Source: Echinometra lucunter
Lineage: Eukaryota > Echinodermata > Echinoidea > Camarodonta > Echinometridae
Length of the DNA: 64,000 bases
Assembly (NCBI GenBank): GCA_029962745.1
Contig: CM057156.1
Span: 3,690,196-3,754,195 of the forward strand
Direction: 5' to 3'
Shown in pieces: positions 1 to 15,400 of the stretch (positions within the stretch are counted from its first letter, which is position 1; each line of letters begins with the position of its first letter). The position numbers and the translations under genes are program-made. The notes under the pieces were generated by a model, which was not told the DNA's origin, made no database searches, and saw only the letters and a list, made by a program, of their open reading frames with translations.

Positions 1-156
1 TGGATGTCAAATATGACTTTGTAGATAAAATCAATTTCTAGATTAGCATGGATTGTCAAACCCATCTTAGTCGATACCCCTCTATAGCAACCACCTCCCT
101 ATAGTGGCTACTACAATTAGCACCAACAGAAATGAATTACATGTATATGATTAAAA

Positions 157-232
157 ACCTGTCTATAGCAGCCATCTGTTTATAAAGGCCACATTTTTTT
201 CTGTTTCCCTTGGGTGGCCACTATAGACAGGT
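157..232. repeat. Short fold-back repeat
   Basis: The strings ACCTGTCTATAG (157-168) and CTATAGACAGGT (221-232) are perfect inverted repeats, and variants of CTATAG with a CCACC neighbour occur from position 82. It looks like a small MITE remnant just past GBA2 exon 8. Confidence 0.55.
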
Positions 233-252
233 TCCATTGTACATGTAGTTAC

Positions 253-400
253 CTGTAGTAAGAGCAGCTGTCAAACTGAACCTTAGGCATATCCCATGAT
301 AGAGCAAACTCCAGTAAACCTTGCTGGTTTGGTTCAACATGACATGATGATACTACTGCACCTGCTATGGTCTCTCCTTTCTCTGTACGATCACTGGGTC
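253..400 (-). CDS. GBA2: GBA2 exon 8 (last in window)
   Basis: 148 bases, acceptor AATTAG and donor TACAG|GTAACT. It contains [11 protein letters not shown] and [15 protein letters not shown], matching the family's IAGAV...LEFSLAWDMP. Two bases carry into the next exon, which is left of the window. Confidence 0.95.
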
Positions 401-3400
401 CTAATTAGAGAATAATAAAGGCAAATAAAGACAAATAAAAGTAGAAGTGCTTTATCTGCACTCCAAATGTACTCGCTTTGTTTTCTGAATGTTACCAATT
501 ACCTTTTTAAAAAAAAAATGTTATACAAAACTCTGAAACTAGGCCAGTTAGGCTGTGAATGAATTTTCAAGTAAACTATTTACATGATCTAATGATCTTT
601 AGATACATGTACATGTCTGTCACAGGATGCGGACTTCAATTTTAATAACAGCTTTTTAAAGTGAGATTTAACAGTTCAGACTGTCATCTTCTTTTTTCTT
701 TCACCGCACTTCCGCACTACCTTACTAGGCAACATAAGAGGTAAATCTTTGTACCTAAGCCACACTGCAAAAACGACTCTAAACCAACAGACAATCAATA
801 ATATCTCTGTCATTCAGGTTAAAGTCATTTTTGCTTGCTCTAATGGCTGTCTTGTATAGTCATGTTTGTGTGAGCAGGGTACATGTATAACATAATAAAT
901 GCCCACACGCTGAGAAAGGCATTTTCGCGTAAATCGAAGAAAAAGAAGAAAATTTGCAGTGAAATGCTTCATTATTTCTTCAAAATCTAGTATCCAGAAA
1001 GAAAGTTAAAGTAACTCCAAACAAAAGTCATAGTGTCAAAAATGGATTTTTACTAGATGAGGTTTAAAATGCATCATATTTGTTAAAAAGGCTTTTCTCA
1101 CAATACAGTTACATGTAGGGGCTTTTTTGTGCTGATCCGACAAAATTAGTCACCTTTTGTAGTGTTGAGTTGACCATCGGCTTTGAGGTCATTCCATATC
1201 TCTTTGAGTTGAGAGGAGGGATCAAAGGATGTACACGTTGTCACTGTTACATCATCCTGTGAACCAGAAAACACACTTACTTTCATCAGAAACAAGGTAC
1301 CTAACATTGACTTGTTCATCACAAGAATGAATGATGATGGTGAGCAATAATCATCATGGAAAAAAGAAGGAAATTATATGTTGAACTCTCTAAAACTAAT
1401 TTAATTCCATGACAATGGCTCTCTGATGCACCTTACACAACTGGTTGATTGGCTGAAAATGTTTGAAGTTTATAATAATGTTTAATAATGAAATGTTTAA
1501 TAGAAATAAATTTCTACATTATGAATTTCTATCTACATATTAATACTTTAACTATATATTTCACTTTGTGTTATGACGGAAAGAGCCATTATATGCCAGG
1601 AAATAAACTAAAATTTCTAGCACTTGGTACAAAATTGCTTTTCTTTTTACACCCAATTCCTTACACACATGAATCAGACTCTCCTTCTCGTCTGCTTGAG
1701 AATATTTCTTTGTGTTTTAATGATGTTTCCTTCTCAGTTCATGTCCTCAAAGAACCTAGACTTGCATATTGTAAAAGTGAGAATTCTTTTATGTTAAAAT
1801 ACTTTTCAAAAATATGTATAAAGGGATCATTTTGTCAGTTATTGTTGATTTTAAATGTCTACATTACATTTTATGTACTATTTTATCTACATTTTATGTA
1901 CTATTTTAATGTTTCTTTGTTTTCAAACTGACTTTTACAATTTATTCTGAATGTATTTGATTTAAAAAACAACAACAAACAAACGAATAAATGAATCAAA
2001 ATTTGAAAAAGCACCTAGACTTGGTGTAAACTGCTTCTGTCTTACCCCATCAGCTGCTGCTATACACATAGTACATGGTTGTGTTGGGTGCCCATCATGG
2101 AACATGACCCCCGAGGTAGAGGCTGATGAGAAACCTGTGTTCCACCTACCACCCTTCCTACAAAAGTCAAACAAAACTGCATTCATAAATGCTGCATTCA
2201 TACAGACACAAAGTAAAAAGTAAGTATATAATGGTAAAGAAGACCTTAAACAATAGCATTTAGTGTTTATTATTATTATGCACACGTTGAACAGCACTTC
2301 ATCTTTGATATGATTTAAAACCTACATTATTTTATATTCAGTATTTAGCCTGTATGATCACTTTTGCAAATTATTCACACAATGTAAGGTCATATTATAA
2401 TCAACTCAGAAATCAAAACAAGAACAGAGAGTAATATACATCAAATTTAACAGGGAAACTAATTGGTTTTATCCATGAATGAGCCTGAAAAGAGATCAAA
2501 ACATGTTGAGTTGCAATTTGTTTTACAATCGCATCCTTCAAGAATCAACTCAATTCAATTGCGGTTTTATTAAAGAAAAAATACTAGGTAAAAGTCTGAA
2601 GACTAACAATACTTAGTTTACATCAAAATATGACAAATAAAAATCGGAACAAAAGAAGCAAGCATTTGATAGGATTATTTAAGTAAGCAGGTTAACCATC
2701 CAGACAAGACATCATCAACAGACTGCACAAACCGCTACATGCATTTAACAATTAAAAAATACATACAATACAAAATTGTTTGTGTGCCTCCTGAAAGTCA
2801 GCCTTAAGTGACAGGGTCTGAAATAAGGCAAATGCCCTAACACTTGTGCACATAATGAAAAAAAAAAAAGAACCTTACTTGTCAGCTGAAGTTCCTGTAC
2901 CATTCTTCCATGTGAACATGATAGAAACATCAGCTGCAGCAGTGCCATTGTTATACACATCCCATATAAACACACCAACAGGTAGAGAGGTCTCCTGTCA
3001 TTAGAAACAAACCAAATAGTTCAATGGTTAGAACAGTGATACTTGAATCAGAGGGTCCAGGGTTCTCATCCTAGTAATACATCGTCATTCACATAATGTG
3101 TGTGTGTTTTTACAAGTGCATTGCAAATGTGCTTACAAATATATACCAGAAAAGAAGTAGAGGTGTCGTGGTCTTGTGGTTACATGACAGGTCTGTGGAT
3201 CTCGTGGTCGAGTCCGAGTCCCAGTCCCACTGCGGCACTTATGTCCTTTGGCAAGATATGAATATTCATTTACCACTCTCCATCCAGGGTAGGATGCAAA
3301 AGTCATTGTGGTTTGTTTAGCATTGTGGGCATCCAACAGATGCCTGGGTGAAATGCTCCTGAGGGAGTGGAGAAGGTGCATACATTGTGTGCAGGCAAGC

Positions 3401-6400
3401 CTGAATCAGATGAGTGGGGTAACAATATTTCTGACATGTAAAGCGCTTAGAGACATCCGAGATGTATTAAGCACTATATAAATCCAGAATATCATTATTA
3501 TCCCCTAGTTTAATACTGAAAACCATCACGTATTTGTTTTCTTCAGCATACAGTATTCAAACTTACTTCAAATAGTTTAGATATTTTTGTGGATACCATT
3601 TTTATGCAGCTGTCATATGTTACATTAATGAATTAACATTAGAAAATGCTTTCCTTCCCTACTAAGGGAATGGAAATATGATTGTTCACATCAGTGCCAT
3701 ACAGACACTTCTAAAAATACACAATAATAATGTATTTTTAGTAATGTTGGGGCCCGGAAGGTAAACTCGGCTCGAAACCGGATTGGAAGGCTTGGCAAAA
3801 TTCATTTCCGGGTCCTGGACCGGCCCGGAACTCGGAGTGCTAAGAGAGAGTGTGAAAAAAATATGGCATGCAGAGCAAGCTTCTTTGTGTTTGCCATGTG
3901 TGCCGCATGTACCAGTGAAAGGGAATAAAGGTTGTTTATCTTTAAGCGCGCGGGAAAGCAGCCTCTGCCTCCCATCCGTCCCATTGCAGGGCTTTCTGTG
4001 TTATGAAAGTTATGAATATTCAACTTCAAATACGAGATTCGACCAATGGGAATGATGATATGTCATGTGAGCCGATGCATGGTTCAAAGTTCATGTGATA
4101 AGACTACAGAAAGAATTACTGACTGAGCTGAGGCAGACGTAAGCATGAGAGTGGGACCATGATAAAGATCATGTTGCTGTGTCTATTTAATGATGTAGAA
4201 AATTATATTTTTGGCATAAAATACAGTTGATAGCCTTGTTTTTTGTTTTCCCCAATGTCACTGGAGCAAGAAGATCAAGCCTCTGCCTTCGACCTTCGAG
4301 CGCGCCATGCATGCGGGGCTAGAGCTTTTTGTGTAAGAACTTATGAATATTCAATACCAAATACGAGATTCGGCGAATGGGAGTGTCGATGCCCTGTCAT
4401 GTGAGCACCAGACTGACACAGGAGAGAGGGAGAGAGACAGAGACAGAGAGGACAGTACAGACAGCCAATGGAGTGTGCATGAGCATGTGAGGGGTCGGAG
4501 AGAGAGGGAGATAACAAATTGGCCAGGTTGTTTTGTCTATCCACTGATGTAGTAAAATATCTTCACCTTGAAATAAAGTTGATATCAATGTTTTGTTTTC
4601 CCCCAATGGGTCACTATCAGTGGGGGAGAGAGAGAGAAAGAGAGAGCTAGGGAGGAAAGGGGGAGAACTGAGAGAATCAAAGCCCGCCGGCCGCTGTGGA
4701 AACCATACAAAGGGGATTATGTTCGCACTCATTCAGTGACCACATTATTTACCAATCTTCTCAGGCTATCAATGTTGCAATAAGATTTCAAGGGGGAATT
4801 CCATTATATTAAATTGGTTTTCAAAGGAACATTAGTAAAGAAGAGGTGTTGGAACATGTTGACAAATTCTTCATCTTTTCTTTTTGAGTGAGTGTTGTTC
4901 GTAAGTGATTTTATTCTGGTTCTTATTCTCGTTTTTGTCGCCATGCGGACCTGAACAGTCAGTCAACCCAGATAATTTATTTTTTATTTCATTTTTTCAT
5001 GATACATTATCTAAATTTCATATATCAAGCAATCAAATAAGTGCTTTGTAATTTTACATCACTGTTGCCATATTTAATTTTAATATCCTGTCATTCTACA
5101 TCAAAAATATCATCCCGATCATTCTACTCACTGTCATACAAAATTTGCATCACCTGTGTTTGGTCTGCACTTCCTTCAAAGGCCCCCTCCTGCTCCTCAA
5201 TATGTGCATGCTCACGATCACTCGGCCTGTAGCATCTCGCTAGCTAGTGCTATCGCTAGTCATGCATGTGGTGCGGCTGCACTTGCAAACCACAGTGTGA
5301 TTGCAAATTAAAAACATTTGCGTCTTCACAATGAACACCCTGCCTCTTCAACTTTGTTTTCAAATATGTGCTTGCTATCTGCTAAATTGAGTGACAGGAT
5401 ATTTGGGAAGAAAAAAACTGAGCACAGTCCTTATTTTCTGGTTGTTTATGTGGTGTTTTTGAAGTCATGATATCGGCTTCCGATCTTTGCTGTTTCAGCC
5501 ATCAACCCGGACCGGCTTGGTCCGGTAGAAATCCCTCCAACTCGCCGGTCTCCGGGTTCCAGCCCGGCCCGACTCCTAACATTAATTTTTAGTTCCTTCA
5601 AAAGATGGTGTACTGGGCCAGTATTCTGAAAATCGTCTTTTGTCTTATCTTCTCTGTGTTAATTGTCATAACAAATTTAAAATGCGTACTTATGGTTGGT
5701 ATAAACTGCGCAAATGACCAGCACACGAGACAAAAGTGCGCCATGTGAGCTAATGGCATACGCTATTTCTGATTGCAAAGATAACATGATTTTCAGAATA
5801 CCGGCCCTGGAAATCAAGAAAATGGGAAAAAAAAAATCTCAAAACATATATGTACTTGCATTATGAAATTAGCCGTAATCAAGAATTCTAAGCAATTCTG
5901 CTGACCTGATAGTTATGAGGAAAGACTGGTGAGATCTGTCTGCAGACGAGAGTGATATTCTGCCCTGGCAGGAGGTATTTGGTCCAGGCCCTAGGGTAGA
6001 GACCATGGTAGGATGCTCTGTTACCAGGGAACTGCCACTCCCAAGCCTGGGCCAGGTCCTTGTTGTGGGGCTTGTTTGGTGATAGAACCTGCTGGTACAC
6101 TGTCTTACCCCCTCGCCTCACACACACTGTAAACTGTACAGGGGAAATATGGAGGAATTTAGAATATTTGCTATCACTGGTTCAATCAATCAACAAGAAT
6201 TATTACCTAAAGGCACTTTAGCGGCAAAATAAAAGCCATATTTTGCACGTTACTCCGATCCATATTTGCCATATTGCCCCCCTATGGATTTTCCCGTAGA
6301 CCACTGTACTAAACAAGAGGGCAACATTTTGCCATATTCCACCCTTTCCTGTCAGTGTGCAAATACAAAGATACGCAATAGATGCATTACATACGATGCG

Positions 6401-9400
6401 CGAATACATTAGATTGACGTCATAAAAAGGTATGAGCCAAGGCCTACTTGTGTGATTGAAATCAAAGATCACAAAGCGCATGGAGTGTGGGTAGAGAGAT
6501 TATTTTTTGATAATTTTACATAATTTTCCTGTGGGGTATAGATAATAATAATAATATTGACTGCAATGAATGAAATACAACCTATATTGCCCTCTCAGAA
6601 TCCAATATTGCCTGCACCTTCGGCTTGGGCAATATAGGTTGGTACATGTATATCATTCAATCACTGGCGTAAATCCCGGGGGGGGGGGGGGAGTTTTTGG
6701 AGAGGGGGGGGATGGCGTGTACAAATATCCCCCCCCCCCACACTTTTTAAGAAAGAAAATATATTTTAATTAATCCGTTAGTAAAATCTTTGAATATCTG
6801 TCATAAACAACCATCATATTTTAGAATTTCTATTTGAAAATGCGATTGAAAACCAAAAAAGTGGTTATTTTTGGCTCGCTCGCTTCGCTCGCTCGCAAAA
6901 TAAATATTAAAATGTGTAGGGGGGTCTGTGGGGGTCAGTGAGGGTGTGTGCTTATACTTAAGTGTGAGATTGACAGAAAAAAAAATCGTCAAAAAAGTCA
7001 ATCATCCCCCCCACTCCTCAGAGTGGATTTACGCCGGTGCATTCAATGCCAGTCAATATTATAAAAATATTTTACTCTGTAGGTTGAGGATTAAGCTGGT
7101 GTATTCTGATATACTACATTCATAATACCACCATCAAATCATATTTATGTAAAAACATAATGCATATACACTGATATTACACCCCAAATAAAGGTAAAGC
7201 AATAGAAAATTGTATTAAGCAGATGGGCCTATGCACTAGTATGCACAGAGTGCTTACGCACACATGTCCATGTGCAGAGGATATCCTTTTGACCTCACAT
7301 GCAGGGATTAGTATGACATCATTTTTCTTGCTTTAATACTTGTTCATCCTCAATAATTTTTTGTGCAATGTACATTTATGGGTGATTTTATATCTTCAAA
7401 CAATATACAAACTATTTTTACTTGAAAATTCTAATCCAAAGTTTCATGATCACATGAGAATCCATTGTTTTTTAAGTGTTGGGACTTCAGTGATCAAAGT
7501 TTCAAGTAAATTCATAAAAAGCATGTTGTAGTGAGCGAGAAGAGAACAGAAAGAAGTGTTCTTTTTCAAAACCCTATTCCTGTAGCAATGAGTCATACAC
7601 ATGCTTCTGTCACAAGTTCAAACACACTCTAAAATCATCATGCATAAATAATGCTCCAGCACTTTGCTTGATTGCTCATAAATAAGTAAGTACATTACTG
7701 CAACGCTGGCTGTGAAAAAAGAAGTAAGTAATGTAAAACAGGTCGTACATTGTGTATATTACTAATGCTTCCATAGTCCTTTTATAGCAATTCATGTATA
7801 GTATTAAAAAATGAATGGATAATGTCTTTGTTCCAACACGTGCATGATCGATGTAAGCAAATGTATTAAGGGATGCCAACATGAAAGAAATGTTCTTTTT
7901 ATTTTAATTCAAATGTAAAAAGAATATATTCTAATGATTTTGCTCTATATCATCTCATTCTCAGTCACAACCTTACTACTAACAGTAATATATTGCTTCT
8001 TTTCTTTCTTCTTTCATTCCTTTCTTCTTAATCTCCCATCCTACAAGCAAGCAAACAAAACCATTAGATCCTGAGAATCCATAGGCTTGGTGTCAAGGTT
8101 AAAGAGTAACTGCATGCATTAAGCTGTGGACTTTGTCTCCACAATAGCCTTCTTTACACACACCCAAACAAGATAAGCACATCCTATAGATACATGTATG
8201 ATCCAATGTGTTATCCACTTATCTGCCCATAGAAAGCCTAATTGTCCATTTAAGTCACTATTACTAAGGTGATTAAACATTAACTGTATTAAGGGGATTA
8301 CATCACTTCCAACTTAAGAATATCACCTCATGATTCCAGTAAGGATGCCTATAAAACATAATGACAAACTTGTCCAATTTTATGTTTTTCCCCATCCATT
8401 TTGTTTTCGAGAATGTAATAATGGCTCTTGTAATCATGGAAAAGTGAATGAACACATGATGTTCATAGGTGTTGGGAGAAAAACAGAACTAATCACTCAT
8501 GCAATTTACTTGAAAATAACTATAATATAACAGAGCTGCCGCCAACCCCAACTGGAAAAAAATCCTATTCTGTACTTCCTTTTATCCTATTTTCATGCCA
8601 AAAATCCTATTTTTGCATGAAAATATAAAAATACAACAGTGTGATTCCCCTTTCACTCTCTATGATATCCTAAAGGAAATACAATATTAATAATATGTAT
8701 GACTTACTTAATTATTTTTATCCTAACTCTTCTACATTGTACTTCTTTTATTGAAAATGATCTACAGTACAAAATACACAGGTAGAGTACACCGAGCATT
8801 GGGATAAACTTAAATGTTGGTAAAATAACATGAAAATAAGATAAAATAAAGGTAATAAAGAATCAATGTCAGAACTTTCAAAAATCCTATTTTCATGAGA
8901 AAAATCATATTGTCATATTCTCTCCAAAAAATCCTACTAAATAAGATAAAATCTGACTACTTGGTAGCTCTGATATAAGCTGTTTGAAATGTGAATGTTA
9001 ACTCTATATCACACTTTCATGAGTCAGTTGGAGATAATGATATTTAGGAGTGATTTTCACAAAGGAAACCACCACTGATTACTACATTGAGCATTACTGT
9101 CCACCTATTGGACTATAGAACATGGGAGTACTACAGACCCAGTCAGCATTTATGCTTCTGGATATTTAAACCATATGGTTTAAAATAAACCTATTTTGTG
9201 AATTTAGGCCAATACATCTACATGTACCAAAACCCTAACTTCAAACCTAATTCTCAAATGAAGATATTGACATTTACTTTTTTTTTTAAAAGGGGGGGAC
9301 TCAGATTTTTTTTTTTTTTTGGGGGGGGGGGGTGTGAGACCTGGACCTTGAACCCCTAACCTACATGTATCTTTAGTCTGAGCAAATTTTAAGAAAAAGG

Positions 9401-12400
9401 GTACCAATCTTTAGGGATTTCTCGCAAAACGTAGACCCTTGTTTAGGGATTTGTCGTAAAAACTAGACCCTTTTCTACAAGTATAATTTACAATACAAAT
9501 ATACCACCACTGTTTAGGGATTTCTCTCAAAACGTAGACCCAGTTTAGGGATCTGTCATAAAAACTAAACCCTTTTCTACAAGTATAATTTACAATACAA
9601 ATATACCACCCATGTTTAGGGATTTTTTTTTTTTGTAGAAAACGGGACCCATGTTTAGGGATTTCTTGTCAAAAAGCGACCCATTTGGGCTTGGTTGGTT
9701 GGTTGGTTTGTTTTGGGGTTTAGAGGCGTTTATCATTACTAAATTAAAATATTTGCGGCACATCTCCGTATACTGTATGGAAATATCCCCTCCCCTCCCC
9801 CGGGGGAGTGGATAAGGTTCTATGACCACACTCTGACAAAATAAGCATCCTCCACTCCCCCATCCTTACTTTAACCCTGGACTAACCATTCTACATGTAC
9901 GTCTGCATGTACATGTACCTGCATGCAATCCTAAGTTAAAACTCATTTGCGCCTTTGTATTCCTTGGACCAAAAAAAATATTACATTATAATGTAAGTAT
10001 ATGCTAGTGTGTACCATGCTTGCAGACATAAGAAGTCAATGAAACAACATTAATGAGCAACATCTCCACTGTCATCATAAAGAGAAATAGTGAATCCCCT
10101 CAACAGATTAATGAATTAATCATTACTGACTTAATGTCTTTCTCCCTGCAATATTGTTTTAAGCGATGCAATTTACAAAGGCAAGAGTTTGAAAACCATC
10201 TTCATAAACGTAAATGATTCCCTACATAATGTTGAGTGTTTCGACACTTTCAAGCAAATTTGGTACACCATGCAATATTTGGTACACCATGCAACTTAAA
10301 AATTTAATCAAACATTAAAGGCCTTTCCTTAAAGGAGAATGCAACCCAGACATCAGTGTACTTCCAGTGAACGAAGAAGAACAAGAAGAGTATACAGTGA
10401 AAGTTTGAGGAAAATCGGATAATCTGTTCAAGAGTTATGAACTTTGAAAGTTTAAGTAAATCCTTATTATTGGGATCCTTGAATTGGCAACTTTGCCAGC
10501 ATCTGGGATGTCATCGTGGACAACTCTCTATTCATTTTGTACACAAAATTTAACTTTTTCTCTATTTTCAAGAAAAATAAAAATTCTTTTGATCTATTGT
10601 TTGAGTATGACATGGCTATATCAATTCTGCAAGCATTTTGGGAAGAATTATGTTGATTCCTGACTTTAGATTTCATATATATCATTTTCTTTTAAATTCT
10701 GTACAAAATGAATTGGGAGTTGTCCATGATGAAATCACAGATGCTGGCAAAGTTACCAACTCAAGGATCCCCATTATAGGAAATTACTGAAACTTTCACT
10801 GGTTACCCTTCTTGGTCATCTCTATTCACTAAGAGCACACTGATGCCTGGGTTGCATTCTCCTTTAACTAACAAATAGCCATAGCAGTCTCTCTTTTTTA
10901 ACATCTTAAAAAACACAATCAGTAAATTTGTAATATATGATATCACTTCCTGCAATTTTTTTTTTTCCAATCATCACAAACCCAACAGACATGAAGAATT
11001 TTTAGTCTTTTAATCATCACAAATTCAAAGAAAATACATATCAAATCATATGAAATTAATGTACCTAATTAAAGATCAATGCCTTCAAGAACACTTCAGA
11101 CTCTTTTTACAATGGCCACGGAAGATAACAAGATTCATTTTATGACAGGGTACCTGGATAAAACGAATCTCATTATAAAAAGGAAAAAGGAACCCTGGAG
11201 ACGAGTCAATTTTAATGAAAAGAGAGGATAGAGAGAAGCAATATCGGTTACAAAATGACAAAGTTATGAAAGTTTTTACTTTCTATGGTGATCCTCATAT
11301 TGGCAATATTGCTTTAAAATGGCAGGTTTTTGTTTGTAACTCTCCATATGTGCACATAATTGCAGATTTTCTCCATTATCTTTCAAGGTGCAGCTTGTCT
11401 CTTTGTGAACTCAACATATGCCGTGTCAAATACATTTTCCCATGATATATCTTGAGCTAAGAAGGAGACAAGCTGCACCTTTAGAGATAATGGGGAAATA
11501 ATTTTGTGTACAAAACATATTGAGAGTTGTCCTTCTAAACCTGCCATTTCAAAAACAACATTGCCAATTAGAGGATCACCATAGAAAATAAAGTGAAACT
11601 TTTCAAAATTTCATAACTTTCTCATTTGGTAACCGTTTTTGATGGAATGATTTTTTAAATTGCTTCTCTCTATCCTATCTTTTCAATAAAATTGATTTTT
11701 CTCCAGGGTTTCATTCTCCTTCAAAGGCCTTTCCTTAACAGTATTTTCTTATATGGTCTGGGGTTTTTTTTGTTCCTGGAAGTTAAATAAAATGGAAAAT
11801 AAATAAAAATAGGAAATAACCATAACATTCTCACTTTTTAAAACATCTGTTGAAAAAAGAAATGGTAAATTTGTAATTTATGATATCACTTCATGCAATT
11901 TCTTTAAAATTATCACAAACTCAACAGATATAAAGTAAAATCCTATCACATTTGCTCTCTCTTCCTTTCCAGAATTTATTGGACGAAATCAATGCACCTA
12001 ATTAAAGTTTGGTGTGTTCAAATTCAGAACACTTCAGACTCTTTTTACAATGGCCATGGTAGATAGCAAGATTCATTTTATGACACAGTCCCTGGATAAA
12101 ACCAATCTAATTAATGGGATTACATACCCTGGATTTCAGAGCAACTATAAGACACAGGTTATTGATGAAATGAGATGTACATGTAGTACCCAATACTTAA
12201 TTGAATTTAGAAAATCAAATCAATCTGAAATGCTGTCTTTACCTTGGCATTCTACTATGCCCGGTGCCAGAAGATATTTATGGATTTAACTGACACTAAT
12301 ATGTCTTACCAGCATGGTATTAACTGTACTACAAATGTAGCATCATAAATAGCAAGCAGAGATTCACGCATCGTTCCAGGGCTTGGTATGCCTTAAAGAC

Positions 12401-15400
12401 AGCCCCTCGATCCCTTTTGTAGACCCAATTCTGAAAGTTCCCTGATTCTGTCATCATTTGAGAGAGAAAAGCTATATAACCTATCCCTGAAATTGACAAA
12501 GCGTGAAATTCGGTTTTAAGGAAATAATCTTCGATAATTCATCAGAGCTTTCTTTTTTCGTACCACAAAAAAAAAGACCTGAAGATTCGAGACAGTGCAC
12601 AACGAAAGGATTCACGTTACAGCGCCGCTATATTATGTACAGTACATGCCGTGGCCGCGAGCTGCGCGCGGCTGAGCTAGCTAGCTATATACAGCTGGCT
12701 GCGCTACTGCTGGTGAGCTGATCCGACTTGCTTATTCAAGGTTGGTAGCCAGATTTTCATTTTACATTAATAACTTAAGCAATGTATGACCGTAAGATCA
12801 AATGAACAGTATCAGAAGGGCATATCCTAAACTCATGCCAAGTTGTATGGATTTTCGTTGATTTTGCAAAAGGGATGAGTTACCTTTAAGGCTTGTTCAG
12901 ACATACCTTGTTAAATCACAAACAAAAAACTTAGCAATTCTTAATGTAGAAAATGAATGGCTGGCCAGGATAAGTGACGCAACAAAGGATCTACCCATAC
13001 ATGTATTTCCAACCTGTATGTGTAATAGGATACAGAAAATATGAAGCGCAGATATCAAAAAACCTCTGCAGTGTTCTAAAAGCAGTTTACTGCTGCGTAA
13101 GTGAACAAGCCAAATGGGTTACAATATTTTACACTCTGATGTGTCAAAACTTAATATTTCCAAAATTTTATAACCAACTACATGTAGCATTTTTTTTGGT
13201 GTTGTTTATGCAACCATAATACTGCCGTAAAATGACAAAGGAAGCAACTCTGATTTTTTTCGAAACTTAATACTCTTCCTTGATTTTGGGTACTGTTTTG
13301 TATGCTCTACATGATGATGAAGAAATTAAGGTCACATGACCCTCAATTTCCAAAATATAGACATATCAAAAAGAAGCAACTCCATAAATTTCCACATAAA
13401 AGAGTAACATATTTTCTTCATTTACTAGTCCTGGGTGCTGTTGCATAAAACTTACTATTATAGTAACTTTGCCATCAGTGGTAACTTTCATGGAATACTG
13501 GATTTTGATTGGCTGTTGAGCAACGTTACCGTGGTAGTTACCACTGATGGCAACAGCACCCTGAAACTAATTCTGGAGTTGCTTCCTTTTGTCACTGGAG
13601 AGCAGAATAGATTATGTAATAAACAAGCAAAAGTGCAAAGTTTTCTTACCTGATTTAATTCTACATTATCATATGTATATCGTCCTGGAGATAAAGACCA
13701 TCTACAGAAATCCCCTTTCCATCCTCTGTCTATTGCACCACAACCTATACCACCTACTGGTACACCTGAATGGACAGAAGCACATACATACAAACAGACA
13801 GAACATTATTACAGATGCAAACACAGATGGACAGAGGAAGGAGAACACAAGAGGACAGAAGAATTCGAGTATTTACACATACAGATATACAATTCATACA
13901 GATGCAAACACAGACGGATAGCAAGAGAAACACAAGAGGACGGAAAGATATAAGCAGGTACAGAGAATGCGGATAAAAGCAGGAGACAATAACAGACAGA
14001 ACAACAACAAAAAACATAGAATATGAAAAATAGAGGGAAATACATGGAGCATAGATTTCCAGAGCAAGGAGAGGAAATCATATGTACAGAAACGCATACA
14101 TACAGACAGAAAATTCATAGAGAACACAGACAGACGGAGGAAGGAAACAAAAGAGAACAGGATATGAGTAGGTACAGAGAATGCAGATAAAAGGAGGGAA
14201 CAATAACAGACAAACGAACAAAACAAAAATAGAATATGAAATACAGAGGGGAATACACATAGGTATATATTTCCAGAGTAATGGAAAGATAACAAGAAGA
14301 TACATATGAAGAGGCATATGGACACACATACAAAGACAGACATACATGTAGAAACAGAAACAAACAGTGGAGGAAAATATGTGGAGAGAGAGTAAGAAAA
14401 ATAACATCCATATTACACCAGCATTAACCCATTCGTGACAGAGGGTCCACATTATGTGGTTTGGTTTAATAACTTTTGATGCAGAGCCCTAAATATCATA
14501 CCAAATACATGAGAAGAAAGAGCAAAAAAATCTACACATATTGTGCCCATTTTCGTTGTATCAATATTTGTTGTTTGATGCTGAAATTTTTTAAAAGGAA
14601 AATAAGCATTAAAATCCTTAAATTGGCAATGCAATGAAAATGTTAAAATTACCGTTTTTCCCTGCAAATTGGCAACTTTATGACTTCTCATCATACATTC
14701 TGTCAATTCATATTTATTTCAGATACATGATGTTTTATAAGAAAAATGTAGCAAGAAAAGAAAAATGTTGTTGTTGCCAATTTGAAGAATACAAGCTGAT
14801 CAAATTAGGCTTTAAATAATTCCTGTCACGAATGGGTTAACGAATGAGTGATGACACTATAATTCATCTTACATGTAGTTTCATATTGATTACAACAGCA
14901 TGATGAATTACATGTACATGACACTAAATGAGACTTCTCATACAGTTGAGTTTTTTTGACAAATTATTAAAAACAGATACCCACTAGGCTGCTAATGCTA
15001 AGCCTAACATGTCATTGATCTAACTCAATGATACACACACATATAATGCTAGCTACTGTATATCATACACACATCGCTATGATGGAAATGCTGAAAAGAG
15101 AATTGTGGAATGATAGACTGTTAACGCTAACATGTATTTGTCATTTATATATAACTCTATGACACACATATAATGCTAGCTATACCATACCCAAATTGCC
15201 ATGATGAAAATGCTGAAAATAGAATTGCAGAATCATACTAAACAAACTTCTATCATTCCTAGTTCAAGCAAGTTAATGGCAAATTTCCACACAGCTTGCA
15301 CACACCATGCCCAACCTATATTTGCTTACATGTACTGTACTTCTAAAGGAAAGCGAGTGCGCTATAATGGTTCTGGGCCCCGTTTCATAAAACTTGTTAT

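Noticed and set aside
1488..1931. 147-codon frame
   Set aside because: Lies in a GBA2 intron, is AT-rich and F/Y/L-biased, and has no recognised motif.
13488..14452. Overlapping 90-149 codon frames on the minus strand
   Set aside because: Translations of the purine-rich minisatellite; Cys/Phe/Ser-rich with no homology.
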